Shown piece after piece: positions 5,941 through 14,656 of a stretch of 41,807 nt of DNA (positions are counted from its first letter, which is position 1; each line of letters begins with the position of its first letter). The notes under the pieces were generated by a model. The model made no database searches and was not told where the DNA came from. It saw only the letters and a program-made list of their open reading frames with translations. The stretch comes from Oscillospiraceae bacterium (GTDB lineage: Bacteria > Bacillota > Clostridia > Oscillospirales > Acutalibacteraceae): positions 1-41,807 of the forward strand of contig SVOJ01000025.1 of NCBI GenBank assembly GCA_015066385.1, given 5' to 3'. Made by a program: the position numbers and the translations under genes.

Positions 5941-8554
5941 ATATTGTGATGGTGTGTTCTCCTGCAGGCAGTTTTTGGGTAGTGCCGTCCGGTAAGGTGA
6001 CATCGGCAGTGCAGTTGGCAGGAATTGTGATTGCAAACACATAGCGGTCATTTTCTTTTTTCCAGCCGCTTTTTATGGTGCCGAAAATGCTGTTGTAGGT
6101 GGCTTCGGCAAAGGTGAAACTGCCGCCGGGCTTCGGGTTAATGGTGAAATGATTTTCACCGCTGACATTGATTCCGCACATGGTTGAGAACAGCCATTCA
6201 CAGACAGCACCCTTTGAATAGTGATTCAGCGATGCGATGCCGCCCTGTGCTTCGGTACCCTCCCACGATTCCCAAATGGTGGTAGCACCCATTTTGGTCA
6301 TATAAAGCCAACCGGGCATCTGCTCATTTTCAAGCAGTTTATAGGCAGATTCAAGATCAAATTGTTCAAGCACACCGAGAATCAGTGGTGTGGAAAGGAA
6401 GCCCGTTCCGAGCCTGTAACCGTAGTTTTCAAGGGCTTGCAGAAGTCTGTATTTTGCATACTCGGTCTGCGTTTCGCTCAACAATCCGAACGCCAACGGA
6501 CGGACAAGACAAGCCTGTCGGTCGGTATCAAGCGAAAAGTCTTCGGTTTCAACCAAAGCCTGATATGCCTTTTTGCAACGCTCGCTGACGGCGGCATATT
6601 TTGCGGCATCCGCTTTGTTGCCGAGTGTTTCTGCAATTTCGGACATCAGCCCCAACACATGGCTCGTATAAGCCGTTGCAACCTCGGGTTCGGGCAGAAT
6701 GACATTTGTCCACTTGTTCGGATACACATCGGCAGGCTCTGCCCATTCGCCGTAAGCCTGCCCTTTATTGACAACAAACTTACGGTCTGCACCCTTGACC
6801 TTGTGCGGCTTGGAAAGCAGGGCATTTTTGCCGATTCTGCCGATCATGAAATCGGCATACTTTTTCATTCTGTCATAGTAGTCGGACAGAATGGCGGTGT
6901 CGTTGTATTTTTTGCTGAAATAATACGGAATGAGAATGCCTGCATCCGCCCAACCGACACTGCCGTTCATGCTGACCATAAAAAAGTCGGTGCCGCCCTG
7001 CGGTGCGATCTGCGGCAATTTGCCGTCCTCTGTCTGCCAATCGTAAACATCGGTCAGATACTTCTTGGCAAAGGGGGCATAATCAAAAAGATACGAAGCA
7101 CTCGGGAAGAAAATCTGTGCATCCCCGGTCCAGCCGTGTCGCTCACGGGTCGGGCAATCGGTAGGCAGATCCGCACTGTTGCTTTTGGTTGACCACACCG
7201 TTGCATCCACAAAACGGTTGAGCAGTTCGTTGGAACTGTCAAAAAAGCCGGTCTGCTCCATATCGGAATAAACGGCAATGCCCGTAAAGTTTTCGGCTTT
7301 GAAAGCAACATCGGTTTCAACGAGCACATAGCGGTAGCCGAAAACGGCAAAGGTGGTTTTATACTGATTCTCGCCTTCCTTGCAAATATATTCAATCTGT
7401 TGTAAAGGCGTTGTGATTCTTTTGGTGGAAAGCTGAATGTTTTTCTGCGTGAATTCACCGTCCTTGTCAAGCATTTCACCGAAACGAAGAAATACTTTTT
7501 GTCCTTTTTTTGCTTGCAGCTTAAATGCAATGATGCCTGCAAAATTCTGCCCCATATCCAGAACGGTCTTACCGCTCGGAGTGATAAGCAAGGTCGGTTT
7601 GAAGTGCTCTTTTTCGGTCACAAAGACATTGTTTGAAGCGGTTGGAATAACCGTGTGGCTTGTTTGCTTTGCCCAATGCGAATAAGACGGTTGCTCGTTT
7701 GCATCCACAGTTTCTCCGTCCTTGTTGTCGGCAAAGCGGATAGGACCGTCATTGCTCCATTTCCAATGGCGATCGGTGACAACCGTTTGCGTTGTGCCGT
7801 CGGCATATTCAAGTTCGAGTTGGGCAAGCAGTTTGGTTTCAAAGCCGTATTCCTGTTTCAGTCCCCATGCACCGACCGAGCCTCTGTACCAGCCGTCGGC
7901 AAGCTGCACGGTGATTGTATTGTCACCGCCGGACAAAAGCTCTGTTACATCATAGGTCTGATACTGCACCCGTTTGCTGTAATCGGTAATACCGGGTGCA
8001 AGATAAAAGCCGCCGACCCGTTTGTCATTGATTTTTGCTTCATACACACCGCAGGCAGTGATATAAAGCCTTGCTTTTTTGATTTCTTTTGCCAACGAAA
8101 AGGACTTTCGGAAACAATCCACGGGGTATCGTGCAAGGCTTTCGGGCTTGTTCATATTGATGAGAAAATCCACACCCTGCAAGAAAAAGGATTTGCCGAT
8201 TTTTTTCTTTTTATCGGCAATGCTGCGATCCGGCTCGTAATTGCCCGTAATCCACTGTGCTGACCAGTTTTTGATGCCATATTCAAAGAAATTCTCTTCG
8301 CTTTCATCCCCTGCGACATCATTTTCATCCCACAGTTGTATGCGGAATGAAACTCTTTTGCCGTCAGAAAACTGCACGGGGACGCGGCATTGCATGGAAC
8401 CTGATGCAACCTTTCCGCTGTCCCAATCATCGGTAAAGATTCTGTAAGCTGTCTGCGTGATGCCGCCCTCGCAATTCCACATGACACGGGGATTGTCAAT
8501 ATCAATGCCGAGCGGATTTTTCAGATATTCGGTTTTTATGTTTACAGCTTTCAT
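5939..8554 (-). CDS. Alpha-L-rhamnosidase, GH78
   Basis: An 871-aa protein with the GH78 layout: N-terminal fibronectin-like and beta-sandwich domains (about 1-320, including YDVTELLSGGDNTITVQLADGWYRG), then the (alpha/alpha)6 catalytic domain and a C-terminal beta domain. The conserved block DCPTRERHGWTGD lies near residue 466 and GATTIWESWEG near 761; these carry the family's acidic catalytic residues. It hydrolyses terminal alpha-L-rhamnose from glycosides. No signal peptide is visible, so it acts in the cytoplasm on imported oligosaccharides or glycosides. The ATG at 8554 lies 1 nt after the transporter stop, with the GGAG site inside the transporter gene, so the two are coupled. Regulation is probably by the divergent TetR gene. 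Confidence 0.9.
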   Translation of the reverse strand: MKAVNIKTEYLKNPLGIDIDNPRVMWNCEGGITQTAYRIFTDDWDSGKVASGSMQCRVPVQFSDGKRVSFRIQLWDENDVAGDESEENFFEYGIKNWSAQWITGNYEPDRSIADKKKKIGKSFFLQGVDFLINMNKPESLARYPVDCFRKSFSLAKEIKKARLYITACGVYEAKINDKRVGGFYLAPGITDYSKRVQYQTYDVTELLSGGDNTITVQLADGWYRGSVGAWGLKQEYGFETKLLAQLELEYADGTTQTVVTDRHWKWSNDGPIRFADNKDGETVDANEQPSYSHWAKQTSHTVIPTASNNVFVTEKEHFKPTLLITPSGKTVLDMGQNFAGIIAFKLQAKKGQKVFLRFGEMLDKDGEFTQKNIQLSTKRITTPLQQIEYICKEGENQYKTTFAVFGYRYVLVETDVAFKAENFTGIAVYSDMEQTGFFDSSNELLNRFVDATVWSTKSNSADLPTDCPTRERHGWTGDAQIFFPSASYLFDYAPFAKKYLTDVYDWQTEDGKLPQIAPQGGTDFFMVSMNGSVGWADAGILIPYYFSKKYNDTAILSDYYDRMKKYADFMIGRIGKNALLSKPHKVKGADRKFVVNKGQAYGEWAEPADVYPNKWTNVILPEPEVATAYTSHVLGLMSEIAETLGNKADAAKYAAVSERCKKAYQALVETEDFSLDTDRQACLVRPLAFGLLSETQTEYAKYRLLQALENYGYRLGTGFLSTPLILGVLEQFDLESAYKLLENEQMPGWLYMTKMGATTIWESWEGTEAQGGIASLNHYSKGAVCEWLFSTMCGINVSGENHFTINPKPGGSFTFAEATYNSIFGTIKSGWKKENDRYVFAITIPANCTADVTLPDGTTQKLPAGEHTITI

Positions 8555-8555
8555 T

Positions 8556-10010
8556 TTATTTCTCCGCTGTTTCTTCTTTTCTTGCCTTGATTTCCGCCTG
8601 CTCCTTTGCAATCACCTTTTCAACACCGATGAAAGCAAGAATCACAACAAGAGCGATCGCTGTAAATGTTTCAAGTCCGACAAAGGAGAAGGTGATGACA
8701 TTTTTCACACTTTCACACTGTTCGGCTGCAACGGTGACACCGTCAATTAAAGAGGGTGCCACATAGCCTGCCTTTGCAAGCAGCATATTGAACGCACCCG
8801 TGACGATGCCGACAGAAGACACGGCAATGATGTTGTAAACGGACATGGCAACGCCGTCCACACGGAAATTGTGCTTCCATTCAATGTGGTCAAGGATATC
8901 GGCAAACAGTGCCATAAACACATAGCAGCAAGGCAGACCGCCGATGTTTTTGATGAACTGACCGATGAGCACCACAACCATATTGGCAGGAGCCATCCAG
9001 CAGATTGCACTGCCCACAGCATACAGCACAAAGCCTGCCATGGTGAGATTGCGTTTGCCGAATTTCTTGGCAAGCGGCCAGACAGCAAAAATGCCGATAC
9101 CGAGCGGCACACCGCCGATGACGGAAATCAGAGTCTGCGTCATGCCGTCATTGTATGTACCGAGCACATAGTTGCAGTAATAAACAAGGCCGAGATTCTT
9201 GAACTGTGAGCCGACGGTGTAAATGAGGAAATAAACAAGAATCAGCACCATAAATTTATCGGTAAAAATAGCGGTGAGCAGTTTTTTATAGGGCACTTTT
9301 TCGGTCGGCTTGTCAATGTCTTCAAGTGTTACACGCTCTTTGGTGAAGTAGTATTCAAGCAGTGTCAAAGGCAGTGCAATGATTGACAGCACACTCATGG
9401 TGATGATCCACTTGGACTTATCCACACCGAGCATCGGCATAATGACCATCGGGAAAATGAGAGCCACGAGAATACCGCTCATCATGATGGTTGCAATCTG
9501 ATTAAACACGGAAAGTGAGCCTCTCTGCTCGGTGTTTCTTGTTGAAAGCGGCACCATGAGATTATGGCTCATATTGAAAATGGTGTAGGCAAAGGAATAA
9601 AACAGATTATACGACAGCATAACCCATACAACCTGCACGGTCTGATTGCTTTCGGGCACCGTAAACAGCAGAATACCCGTAATCATCAGAAGCGGTGCCG
9701 ACAGCAGTAGCCACGGTCTTGCCTTTCCCTGCGTGGTTTTCGTGCGGTCGATGATATAACCCATTACAACATTGGTAACGGCATCAATTACCTTGGAAAC
9801 AACGGGAAAAACGGCAAGGAACACACCGCCCCAGACGGATGTAAGGTTGAGAACGTCCGTGTAGTACACATTCAGATACGTTGCAAGCACGGCATTGAGC
9901 AGCAATGCACCCGCAGGCCCGAGCAGATAGCCGAGCCATTTTTCTTTTGCATTGACATCCTCGTTTTTTACACGGCTCTGCAACAGAGGTGATTGTAATT
10001 TGTTGTTCAT
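8556..10010 (-). CDS. GPH-family (MelB-like) glycoside/cation symporter
   Basis: A 484-aa protein with about 12 membrane segments. The loop after helix 2-3 carries the GPH signature [13 protein letters not shown] (about residues 88-100), and an acidic residue lies in the helix [11 protein letters not shown], as in melibiose carriers. It likely imports rhamnose-containing glycosides with Na+ or H+. The start is preceded by AAAGGAGC. It is the first gene of a two-gene operon with the downstream GH78 enzyme, and its promoter region is shared with the divergent TetR regulator. The substrate is inferred from the neighbour and not from the protein itself. Confidence 0.85.
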   Translation of the reverse strand: MNNKLQSPLLQSRVKNEDVNAKEKWLGYLLGPAGALLLNAVLATYLNVYYTDVLNLTSVWGGVFLAVFPVVSKVIDAVTNVVMGYIIDRTKTTQGKARPWLLLSAPLLMITGILLFTVPESNQTVQVVWVMLSYNLFYSFAYTIFNMSHNLMVPLSTRNTEQRGSLSVFNQIATIMMSGILVALIFPMVIMPMLGVDKSKWIITMSVLSIIALPLTLLEYYFTKERVTLEDIDKPTEKVPYKKLLTAIFTDKFMVLILVYFLIYTVGSQFKNLGLVYYCNYVLGTYNDGMTQTLISVIGGVPLGIGIFAVWPLAKKFGKRNLTMAGFVLYAVGSAICWMAPANMVVVLIGQFIKNIGGLPCCYVFMALFADILDHIEWKHNFRVDGVAMSVYNIIAVSSVGIVTGAFNMLLAKAGYVAPSLIDGVTVAAEQCESVKNVITFSFVGLETFTAIALVVILAFIGVEKVIAKEQAEIKARKEETAEK

Positions 10011-10051
10011 AATAAATGCTCCTTTGCTTGACTTTTGTGACCGTTTATATT

Positions 10052-10086
10052 ATCATTATACCAACACTGTGTTGTTTCAACAATCA
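10052..10086 (-). promoter_or_regulatory. Transporter/rhamnosidase promoter with CAACACtGTGTTG operator
   Basis: On the minus strand a TTGTTG -35-like element lies 17 bp from TATAAT. The spacer contains the perfect palindrome CAACACTGTGTTG (10062-10074), well placed for repression by the adjacent TetR protein. Confidence 0.6.
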
Positions 10087-10095
10087 TCAGTTTGT

Positions 10096-10123
10096 ATATT
10101 GTTGGCTGTAAAACCGACAATAT
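10096..10123. promoter_or_regulatory. Second inverted repeat upstream of tetR gene
   Basis: ATATTGTTGG (10096-10105) and CCGACAATAT (10114-10123) form a 10-bp inverted repeat with one mismatch and an 8-nt spacer, 25 bp before the tetR start. It shares the TTG core with the CAACAC palindrome and may be an autoregulatory operator or a leader hairpin. Confidence 0.4.
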
Positions 10124-10147
10124 GGCGGAAAGTGACGGAATAATAAA

Positions 10148-10714
10148 ATGAACACTAAAGACAACCAACGCACAAGGCTTTCAAAGCTGCTTCTCAAAAA
10201 CGCATTGACGGATCTGATGAAAACCAAGGAATCGGTCAGCAAAATCTCGGTGCGTGAGCTTTGCGAAACGGCAGGACTCAACCGTTCCACATTTTATGCA
10301 CACTACAATGAACCCAAAGATCTGCTCAAGGAAATGGAGGATGAAATTCTCGCCTCCACCAAGGAGCATCTTGAAAAAATCGGTGCAGAAAATGACATCG
10401 GTGCAAGAAAGTATATATTATCGTTTCTCAAATACATCAAGGACAATGACAACACGTTCCGTTGCCTGCTGATTGACTCGGCAGATCCGCAGTTCCGCAC
10501 ACGGTTCATGCAGCAGACCATTGTGCAGTTCATTGAAAATCTGGATGTGAGCCTGCCTGCAAAAATTGAGCAATATGTTTATTCCTATATTCTCAACGGC
10601 AGCACGGGCATTCTGATTCAATGGATCCGTTCGGATTATGAATGTGACGAAAACACCGTCTGCAATCTGCTGTTTGCCATCAACAACGGTGCATTGACGA
10701 ATTTGAATCTGTAA
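10148..10714 (+). CDS. TetR/AcrR-family regulator of the rhamnosidase locus
   Basis: A 188-aa protein. The N-terminal three-helix DNA-binding domain is clear (residues about 12-58: ALTDLMKTKESVSKISVREL then ETAGLNRSTFYAHYNEPKDLL). The C-terminal half is an all-helical ligand domain like that of the DhaS-type TetR_C_8 group. It is divergently transcribed from the GPH transporter across 137 bp holding two inverted repeats. This is the classic arrangement for a local repressor released by a glycoside or sugar. The inducer is not known. A terminator follows the gene. Confidence 0.85.
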   Translation: MNTKDNQRTRLSKLLLKNALTDLMKTKESVSKISVRELCETAGLNRSTFYAHYNEPKDLLKEMEDEILASTKEHLEKIGAENDIGARKYILSFLKYIKDNDNTFRCLLIDSADPQFRTRFMQQTIVQFIENLDVSLPAKIEQYVYSYILNGSTGILIQWIRSDYECDENTVCNLLFAINNGALTNLNL

Positions 10715-10720
10715 CAAAAA

Positions 10721-10762
10721 AACGGCGGAAGCAAGTTATTTTCTTGCAACCGCTGTTTTGAC
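10721..10762 (+). terminator. Terminator after tetR gene
   Basis: An 8-bp outer stem (10721-10728 with 10750-10757) and a 5-bp inner stem GCAAG/CTTGC are separated by a 2x2 internal loop; a T-rich tract follows. Confidence 0.65.
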
Positions 10763-10883
10763 TTTTATTTACTGATAAATACCGTCATCGACAATATATC
10801 GCCATATATTATTACATTACATAGCCTGTGTGGAAAAACTCCGATGATGAAGTGAAGACATTGACACCCATTTTTAAATTTTG

Positions 10884-11207
10884 TTATTCACTTTCAATCA
10901 GTTGCTTTGATATATTCCGGCCACCATAGATAATTCTGAGTATATGCACCGTTTTTTTCTCTTCGCAAGGCTGATAAATAACCAAATGATTTTTTACAGG
11001 CATAATCCTTATTCCTTGTTTGCTGAGAGCATCCTGTTCAGCTAAATGATGTCTGTTCGGCATCTGTTCAAGACTTCTTACAGATTTCATTATAAGCAAA
11101 ACCAAAGATTCAGCTATGCCGGGTTCTGAAAGAACATTTGCAATGTAATCATGTATTGCATCAATATCTGACAGAGCTTTTTTGGTGTATTCAATTTTCC
11201 AGATCAT
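10884..11207 (-). CDS. RelE/ParE-family toxin
   Basis: A 107-aa basic protein with the ParE/RelE fold pattern: an N-terminal strand and helix (KIEYTKKALSDIDAIHDYI), a middle GIRIMPVKNHLVIYQP strand pair, and the terminal VHILRIIYGGRNISKQL that is typical of this toxin superfamily. Members either cleave mRNA at the ribosome or inhibit gyrase; the sequence alone does not settle which. Its start overlaps the stop of the upstream antitoxin gene by 4 nt (ATGA), the usual coupled arrangement. The pair sits in an accessory cluster next to two HipA-like kinases. Confidence 0.85.
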   Translation of the reverse strand: MIWKIEYTKKALSDIDAIHDYIANVLSEPGIAESLVLLIMKSVRSLEQMPNRHHLAEQDALSKQGIRIMPVKNHLVIYQPCEEKKTVHILRIIYGGRNISKQLIESE

Positions 11208-11509
11208 ATTCCATATTTCTGACGCATATAATTTTCGGCATCATCAGCCGATATGAGATTTCCGTTTTTAACATCCGCCAATCCTTTTTCAACTTCTTGT
11301 GCAAACTGTTCATCAGTAAGATTGCCATATGCAAGCGGTACATTTTGCGGTAACTTCATTTCAAAGGGAATTCCTCTTTGCATAACAACCTGCCTTAAAA
11401 ACATGCCCACAGCATTAGACATAGGAATACCAAGCTGCTCAAGAATTTCTTCGGCTTCCTGTTTGATATTGGGTTCCACACGAGCGAAAACGTTAGATGT
11501 TCTTGCCAT
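11204..11509 (-). CDS. RelB/DinJ-family antitoxin
   Basis: A 101-aa protein with the ribbon-helix-helix start of RelB/DinJ antitoxins: residues MARTSNVFARVEPNIKQEAE and then ILEQLGIPMSNAVGMFLRQVV, followed by an acidic toxin-binding tail. I chose the ATG at 11509 because AAAGGAAG stands 8 nt upstream; the longer frame has no such site. It should neutralise the co-encoded RelE/ParE toxin and repress its own promoter, which carries TTGC repeats. The antitoxin-first order with a 4-nt overlap is standard. Confidence 0.85.
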   Translation of the reverse strand: MARTSNVFARVEPNIKQEAEEILEQLGIPMSNAVGMFLRQVVMQRGIPFEMKLPQNVPLAYGNLTDEQFAQEVEKGLADVKNGNLISADDAENYMRQKYGI

Positions 11510-11531
11510 AATAACACTTCCTTTCGGTAAT

Positions 11532-11575
11532 AGTATACCACATTTGATTGCAATATGCAAGCAATTCGCAAGCTT
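11532..11575 (-). promoter_or_regulatory. RelB/RelE-type operon promoter with TTGC repeats
   Basis: On the minus strand TTGCAT (11555-11560) and TATACT (11532-11537) are separated by 17 bp. The element TTGCATATTGCAA (11548-11560) is a near palindrome with TTGCA/TGCAA arms, and further TTGC copies lie just upstream, fitting ribbon-helix-helix autorepression. Confidence 0.6.
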
Positions 11576-11632
11576 TTGTTAATTTTATGATATGAAGTTG
11601 CCTAAGGTGAAACAGACATGATTCAGAAAGCA

Positions 11633-13018
11633 TTACTTCCCGGTTCTTGTTCTTGGCAAGGACAGGAGCTCTCTTACTCTGGCTTCAATGTGATTTTCAA
11701 TTGCCTGCAGGCGGTCTTCCGGCAGATTGAGCGACAGATGACGGCGGAACTTAAAGCCCAAGAGCTTCCGCAGCTGTGCGGCCTGCTTTTTGCCGAGCAC
11801 TTCCCTGCAGATGCTTTCAAAGGAAACACCGTAGGGCGTGGATCGGGTCTTTGCATATTCGTTCAGATTATCAAAATCATCAGGCATTGCCATATTGAAA
11901 AGTGAAAAACCGTTGTCAAAAATGGGAGCAGGTCCGATGATCTGCCCTGTATGATTGTCACGCAGCACACCGAAATTACCGAAATGTCTGTCTTCGTTAT
12001 AAATAACAGCATCAAACACAAGCATACTGCAAAGTTCTTCGTATGCAGATTCACTGATTGATTGGTAATAATCCAGACAAGCCTTGATACCGCCGTTTTT
12101 CACAAGCCGTCCGATCGGGATGAATGCGGTATCAATATCGGTAAACAGCCTGCACTTTGAAGCAAGAATTCCTTTCCAGTTTTCAAGATCATACTCTACG
12201 GCATTCAGCCCCATTGCTTTTGCAATCTGGCAGGCATAAAACTCACTGTATGGCTCTTTTCCGGCGTTGGCTGCACCCTCTGTACCACCCTTGTACAGAT
12301 AAATGCCGTCATCTTCAATATACCTCCATGCTTTACGCAGCATCCCCTGCGTGGTAAGCTCCGGCGATGTGGTGAATGCACGATTGGAAGCATTGGCACC
12401 GGTGTAAGCAACAAGTGATAACACCTCGGAAAAACGGTTGTCATAAAGATTAAAATCTTCAAAACGACCTTCAAACTCCTGCGGAACAATCCAATAGCTG
12501 TCATTCAGCGACAAGCCCTTGCAAACATCAATAATACCTTTTGTGTTATTGATACTCAATCCTAAGGTTTTCAGAATTTCATCCACAAAGGCTCTGTTTT
12601 TCGGAATCACTCTTTTCTGCAACCATCTGATGATTCCCTCATTTGTAACAACAAGATCAAGCGGCAACAGATGCTGCATTTCTTCACAGACAGAATGAAT
12701 TTCGGCACATAAGCCTTCAAGACCTTTTTCTGCAAGCGAAAAGGTCAGAAGCGTATCGTTATATAATTTCAGATTATATACATTGCTCATCTGCTCACTC
12801 TTTTCATCCAGCCGCAAGCTGATTTCCTTATCCAATGCAGAACAGATTTTTACAAGCATATCCAATGAAACATTCTGCATTCCGCTTTCTATACGGCAGA
12901 TATTACTTCTCTGTGTACCGATCAATTTTGCAAGCTGTTCCTGCGATAAACCTTTTTCAAGTCTTGCTGAGATAATTTGTGATATGATTCTCTGTCTGGA
13001 TGTCAGCAAATCGTTCAT
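11633..13018 (-). CDS. HTH-HipA fusion kinase (HipBA-like single chain)
   Basis: A 461-aa fusion. Residues about 8-65 form an XRE HTH (EKGLSQEQLAKLIGTQRSNI, then CRIESG). The rest is a HipA-like Ser/Thr kinase: SYWIVPQEFEGRFEDFNLYD, a substrate or Ser-loop region SNRAFTTSPELTTQG, the catalytic-loop motif NEDRHFGNFG near residue 343 and a metal-binding FDNG near 368. Classical HipA phosphorylates Glu-tRNA synthetase and is held by a separate HipB; here repressor and kinase are one chain. I chose the ATG at 13018 because AGGTGG lies 8 nt upstream. A 20-bp perfect palindrome fills the promoter spacer, so autorepression is likely. A second HipA-like kinase lies directly upstream on the same strand. 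Confidence 0.8.
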   Translation of the reverse strand: MNDLLTSRQRIISQIISARLEKGLSQEQLAKLIGTQRSNICRIESGMQNVSLDMLVKICSALDKEISLRLDEKSEQMSNVYNLKLYNDTLLTFSLAEKGLEGLCAEIHSVCEEMQHLLPLDLVVTNEGIIRWLQKRVIPKNRAFVDEILKTLGLSINNTKGIIDVCKGLSLNDSYWIVPQEFEGRFEDFNLYDNRFSEVLSLVAYTGANASNRAFTTSPELTTQGMLRKAWRYIEDDGIYLYKGGTEGAANAGKEPYSEFYACQIAKAMGLNAVEYDLENWKGILASKCRLFTDIDTAFIPIGRLVKNGGIKACLDYYQSISESAYEELCSMLVFDAVIYNEDRHFGNFGVLRDNHTGQIIGPAPIFDNGFSLFNMAMPDDFDNLNEYAKTRSTPYGVSFESICREVLGKKQAAQLRKLLGFKFRRHLSLNLPEDRLQAIENHIEARVRELLSLPRTRTGK

Positions 13019-13050
13019 CCGTATCACCACCTGCGATAGTTTGCATCATT

Positions 13051-13079
13051 ATGTTATCATATATGATAACAAGTGTCAA
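13051..13079 (-). promoter_or_regulatory. Promoter with 20-bp perfect palindrome upstream of HTH-HipA gene
   Basis: On the minus strand TTGACA (13074-13079) and TAACAT (13051-13056) are 17 bp apart. The 20-bp perfect palindrome TGTTATCATATATGATAACA (13052-13071) spans the spacer and the -10. It is the probable operator for the HTH domain encoded just downstream. Confidence 0.75.
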
Positions 13080-13103
13080 GAGGACAGTTAAAAACAGAGA
13101 AAC

Positions 13104-13152
13104 AACACCTCATACCGGTCGAATGGACTTTGGCACGAGGTGTATCTTTTTA
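13104..13152. terminator. Terminator-like hairpin after the second HipA-like gene
   Basis: ACACCTC and GAGGTGT arms form a 7-bp stem with partly paired interior, followed on the plus strand by a T-run. It separates the two kinase genes, so they are probably transcribed from their own promoters. Confidence 0.45.
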
Positions 13153-13166
13153 TGCATAAAAAATTT

Positions 13167-14210
13167 TTATTTCCGGATCAGATTGTATCTGTTCATCACA
13201 AGGTCAATAACCGCCTGCGTTTTCACACGCATACCGATTTTTGCAATCACATTGCGGACGGTTTCTTCGGTAAGCACCGGGATGTAATCACGGTATTGCG
13301 GATATTCATCAAGAAGCTCATTAAACAGCTTGATAAGCAGATCACCGGATTTCGGTTTCGACGGATAACCACGGGCAATGAGAGCCATGTTGTTATCGTA
13401 ATTGGGAGCCAAGCCGAGCAGTTCACCCGTTTGCGAATTTCGTAACAGACCGAAGTTATTGGTATGACGATCGGGATTTGCACAGACTGTATCCATAAAA
13501 ATCAGTCTGACATAATCGGGGATTGCCTGCGGACAAAGGCTTTGCAATGCTTTTACAACATCCGGATACTCTTCATTATCGCCCATAAAAGCGGAAGCAG
13601 GTTCAAAATTGACAGAAGCGGCATTTGTAAAATCAAGGGATCGGATACAACCGTTTCCGCGTTCATAAACTGCCATATTCATCCCAAGAGCCAAACCCAA
13701 TTCGCAGATAAACAATTCGGAAAACATTTCATCATGATTGGCTCTTTTGTACATCCACCAGCTGCCGTTGCGGAGTTTCCAGCACTTTTCAAAGCTACCG
13801 ACATTGGTAAGCTCCGGGGTACGGGAACGACGACTGTTGGCAGCTCTGTTGAAGCTGTCATAAGTACCCTTCAGGGCAAGATTGGAAAAATAATCATCGT
13901 TGAATTCAACGTCTTTATATGTCAGCTCAGAGCCAACCGGACGGATCCAATAGTTATCAGTAATGGTTGCACCGTTGACATGAACAACGGTAGATATATC
14001 ATCCTTTTCAGCCAAACGCAATGCTTTCTTGAGCAACCGTGAATTTGCACGATGCGAATCAATCGCACGGGTTTCAAGCCATGAATCCGCATTTGAAAAT
14101 TTTTTCAGATAAAGAGGAAGCAAATTTTCATTTATAACAGACAAAGATGAATCCTGCCAGACTGCTACTACTGTATCGCCACTCAGGATTTCATAATTTT
14201 TCTTTTCCAT
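13167..14210 (-). CDS. HipA-like kinase without HTH
   Basis: A 347-aa protein that aligns by eye with the C-terminal kinase part of the neighbouring HTH-HipA fusion. Shared landmarks are TDNYWIRP (NDSYWIVP in the neighbour), SRTPELTNVGSFEKCW (TSPELTTQGMLRKAW), NPDRHTNNFGLL near residue 248 and NYDNN near 270. The catalytic Asp, Asn and DNx metal-binding residues are kept. It lacks any DNA-binding domain and no separate HipB gene adjoins it. I chose the ATG at 14210, which follows AAAGGAGG by 7 nt. It has its own strong promoter. It could be a partner or decoy of the fused kinase, or a stand-alone protein kinase of the CtkA type. Confidence 0.75.
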   Translation of the reverse strand: MEKKNYEILSGDTVVAVWQDSSLSVINENLLPLYLKKFSNADSWLETRAIDSHRANSRLLKKALRLAEKDDISTVVHVNGATITDNYWIRPVGSELTYKDVEFNDDYFSNLALKGTYDSFNRAANSRRSRTPELTNVGSFEKCWKLRNGSWWMYKRANHDEMFSELFICELGLALGMNMAVYERGNGCIRSLDFTNAASVNFEPASAFMGDNEEYPDVVKALQSLCPQAIPDYVRLIFMDTVCANPDRHTNNFGLLRNSQTGELLGLAPNYDNNMALIARGYPSKPKSGDLLIKLFNELLDEYPQYRDYIPVLTEETVRNVIAKIGMRVKTQAVIDLVMNRYNLIRK

Positions 14211-14238
14211 TCTGCAACCTCCTTTCATCATTTAATAC

Positions 14239-14267
14239 ATTATAAACTATTCTTTTGGTCTTGTCAA
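14239..14267 (-). promoter_or_regulatory. Consensus promoter of the second HipA-like gene
   Basis: On the minus strand a perfect TTGACA (14262-14267) and perfect TATAAT (14239-14244) are separated by 17 bp. No operator-like palindrome overlaps it, in contrast to the fused kinase promoter. Confidence 0.75.
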
Positions 14268-14449
14268 TTTTTTAATCCCGTCAATACTACGGACTTACTG
14301 AACAAATATTCTGAAAATCTTTTTTAATTCACAACAACAGTATGTTTTAATACATAAAAAAAGTTATATTTGTAACAATAACGATTCTTGTTCCACAATG
14401 AATCTGCTTATCATCAGAAAAGTGAGAATTATTCACCTGCCGTATATTT

Positions 14450-14482
14450 CTTTTCTAATGCTTTTCTAATACTTTTCTAATA
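14450..14482. repeat. Three tandem 11-bp repeats
   Basis: The unit CTTTTCTAATA/G occurs three times head to tail at 14450-14460, 14461-14471 and 14472-14482 in otherwise A+T-rich noncoding DNA. The copies differ by one base. Confidence 0.7.
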
Positions 14483-14595
14483 AGCTCATTTCCTTGTTGT
14501 TTTATACAGTGTTATTCAGTTGCAAAATCAGAACATTTGATGCAAAACATGATGATTTTTCACACCAAAAATCGCTCATAACAATGGGCATCGTT

Positions 14596-14618
14596 TTCGA
14601 TTCCTACTACCCCTGCCA
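14596..14618 (+). other. tRNA 3'-tail-like sequence (possible attachment site)
   Basis: TTCGATTCC followed by TACTACCCCTGCCA looks like the T-loop, T-stem 3' strand, acceptor 3' strand, discriminator and CCA of a tRNA, and a strong terminator starts 3 nt later, as after a real tRNA. The 5' half that should pair with it (a GTAGG stem strand) is absent, so it is not a tRNA gene. Short tRNA 3' tails of this kind are typical att remnants of integrated elements. Confidence 0.4.
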
Positions 14619-14620
14619 AA

Positions 14621-14655
14621 AAATCCGACAAGTTTCGACTTGTCGGATTTTTTTA
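14621..14655 (+). terminator. Strong rho-independent terminator
   Basis: A 12-bp perfect stem, AAATCCGACAAG (14621-14632) with CTTGTCGGATTT (14639-14650), a 6-nt loop and a T-run. No coding gene ends here; it follows the tRNA-like tail. Confidence 0.85.
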
Positions 14656-14656
14656 T

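Noticed and set aside
6221-7192. A 323-aa open frame on the plus strand inside the rhamnosidase gene
   Set aside because: It is antisense to a well-supported GH78 gene, has no family-like motif or ribosome site, and its composition is that of a mirrored coding frame.
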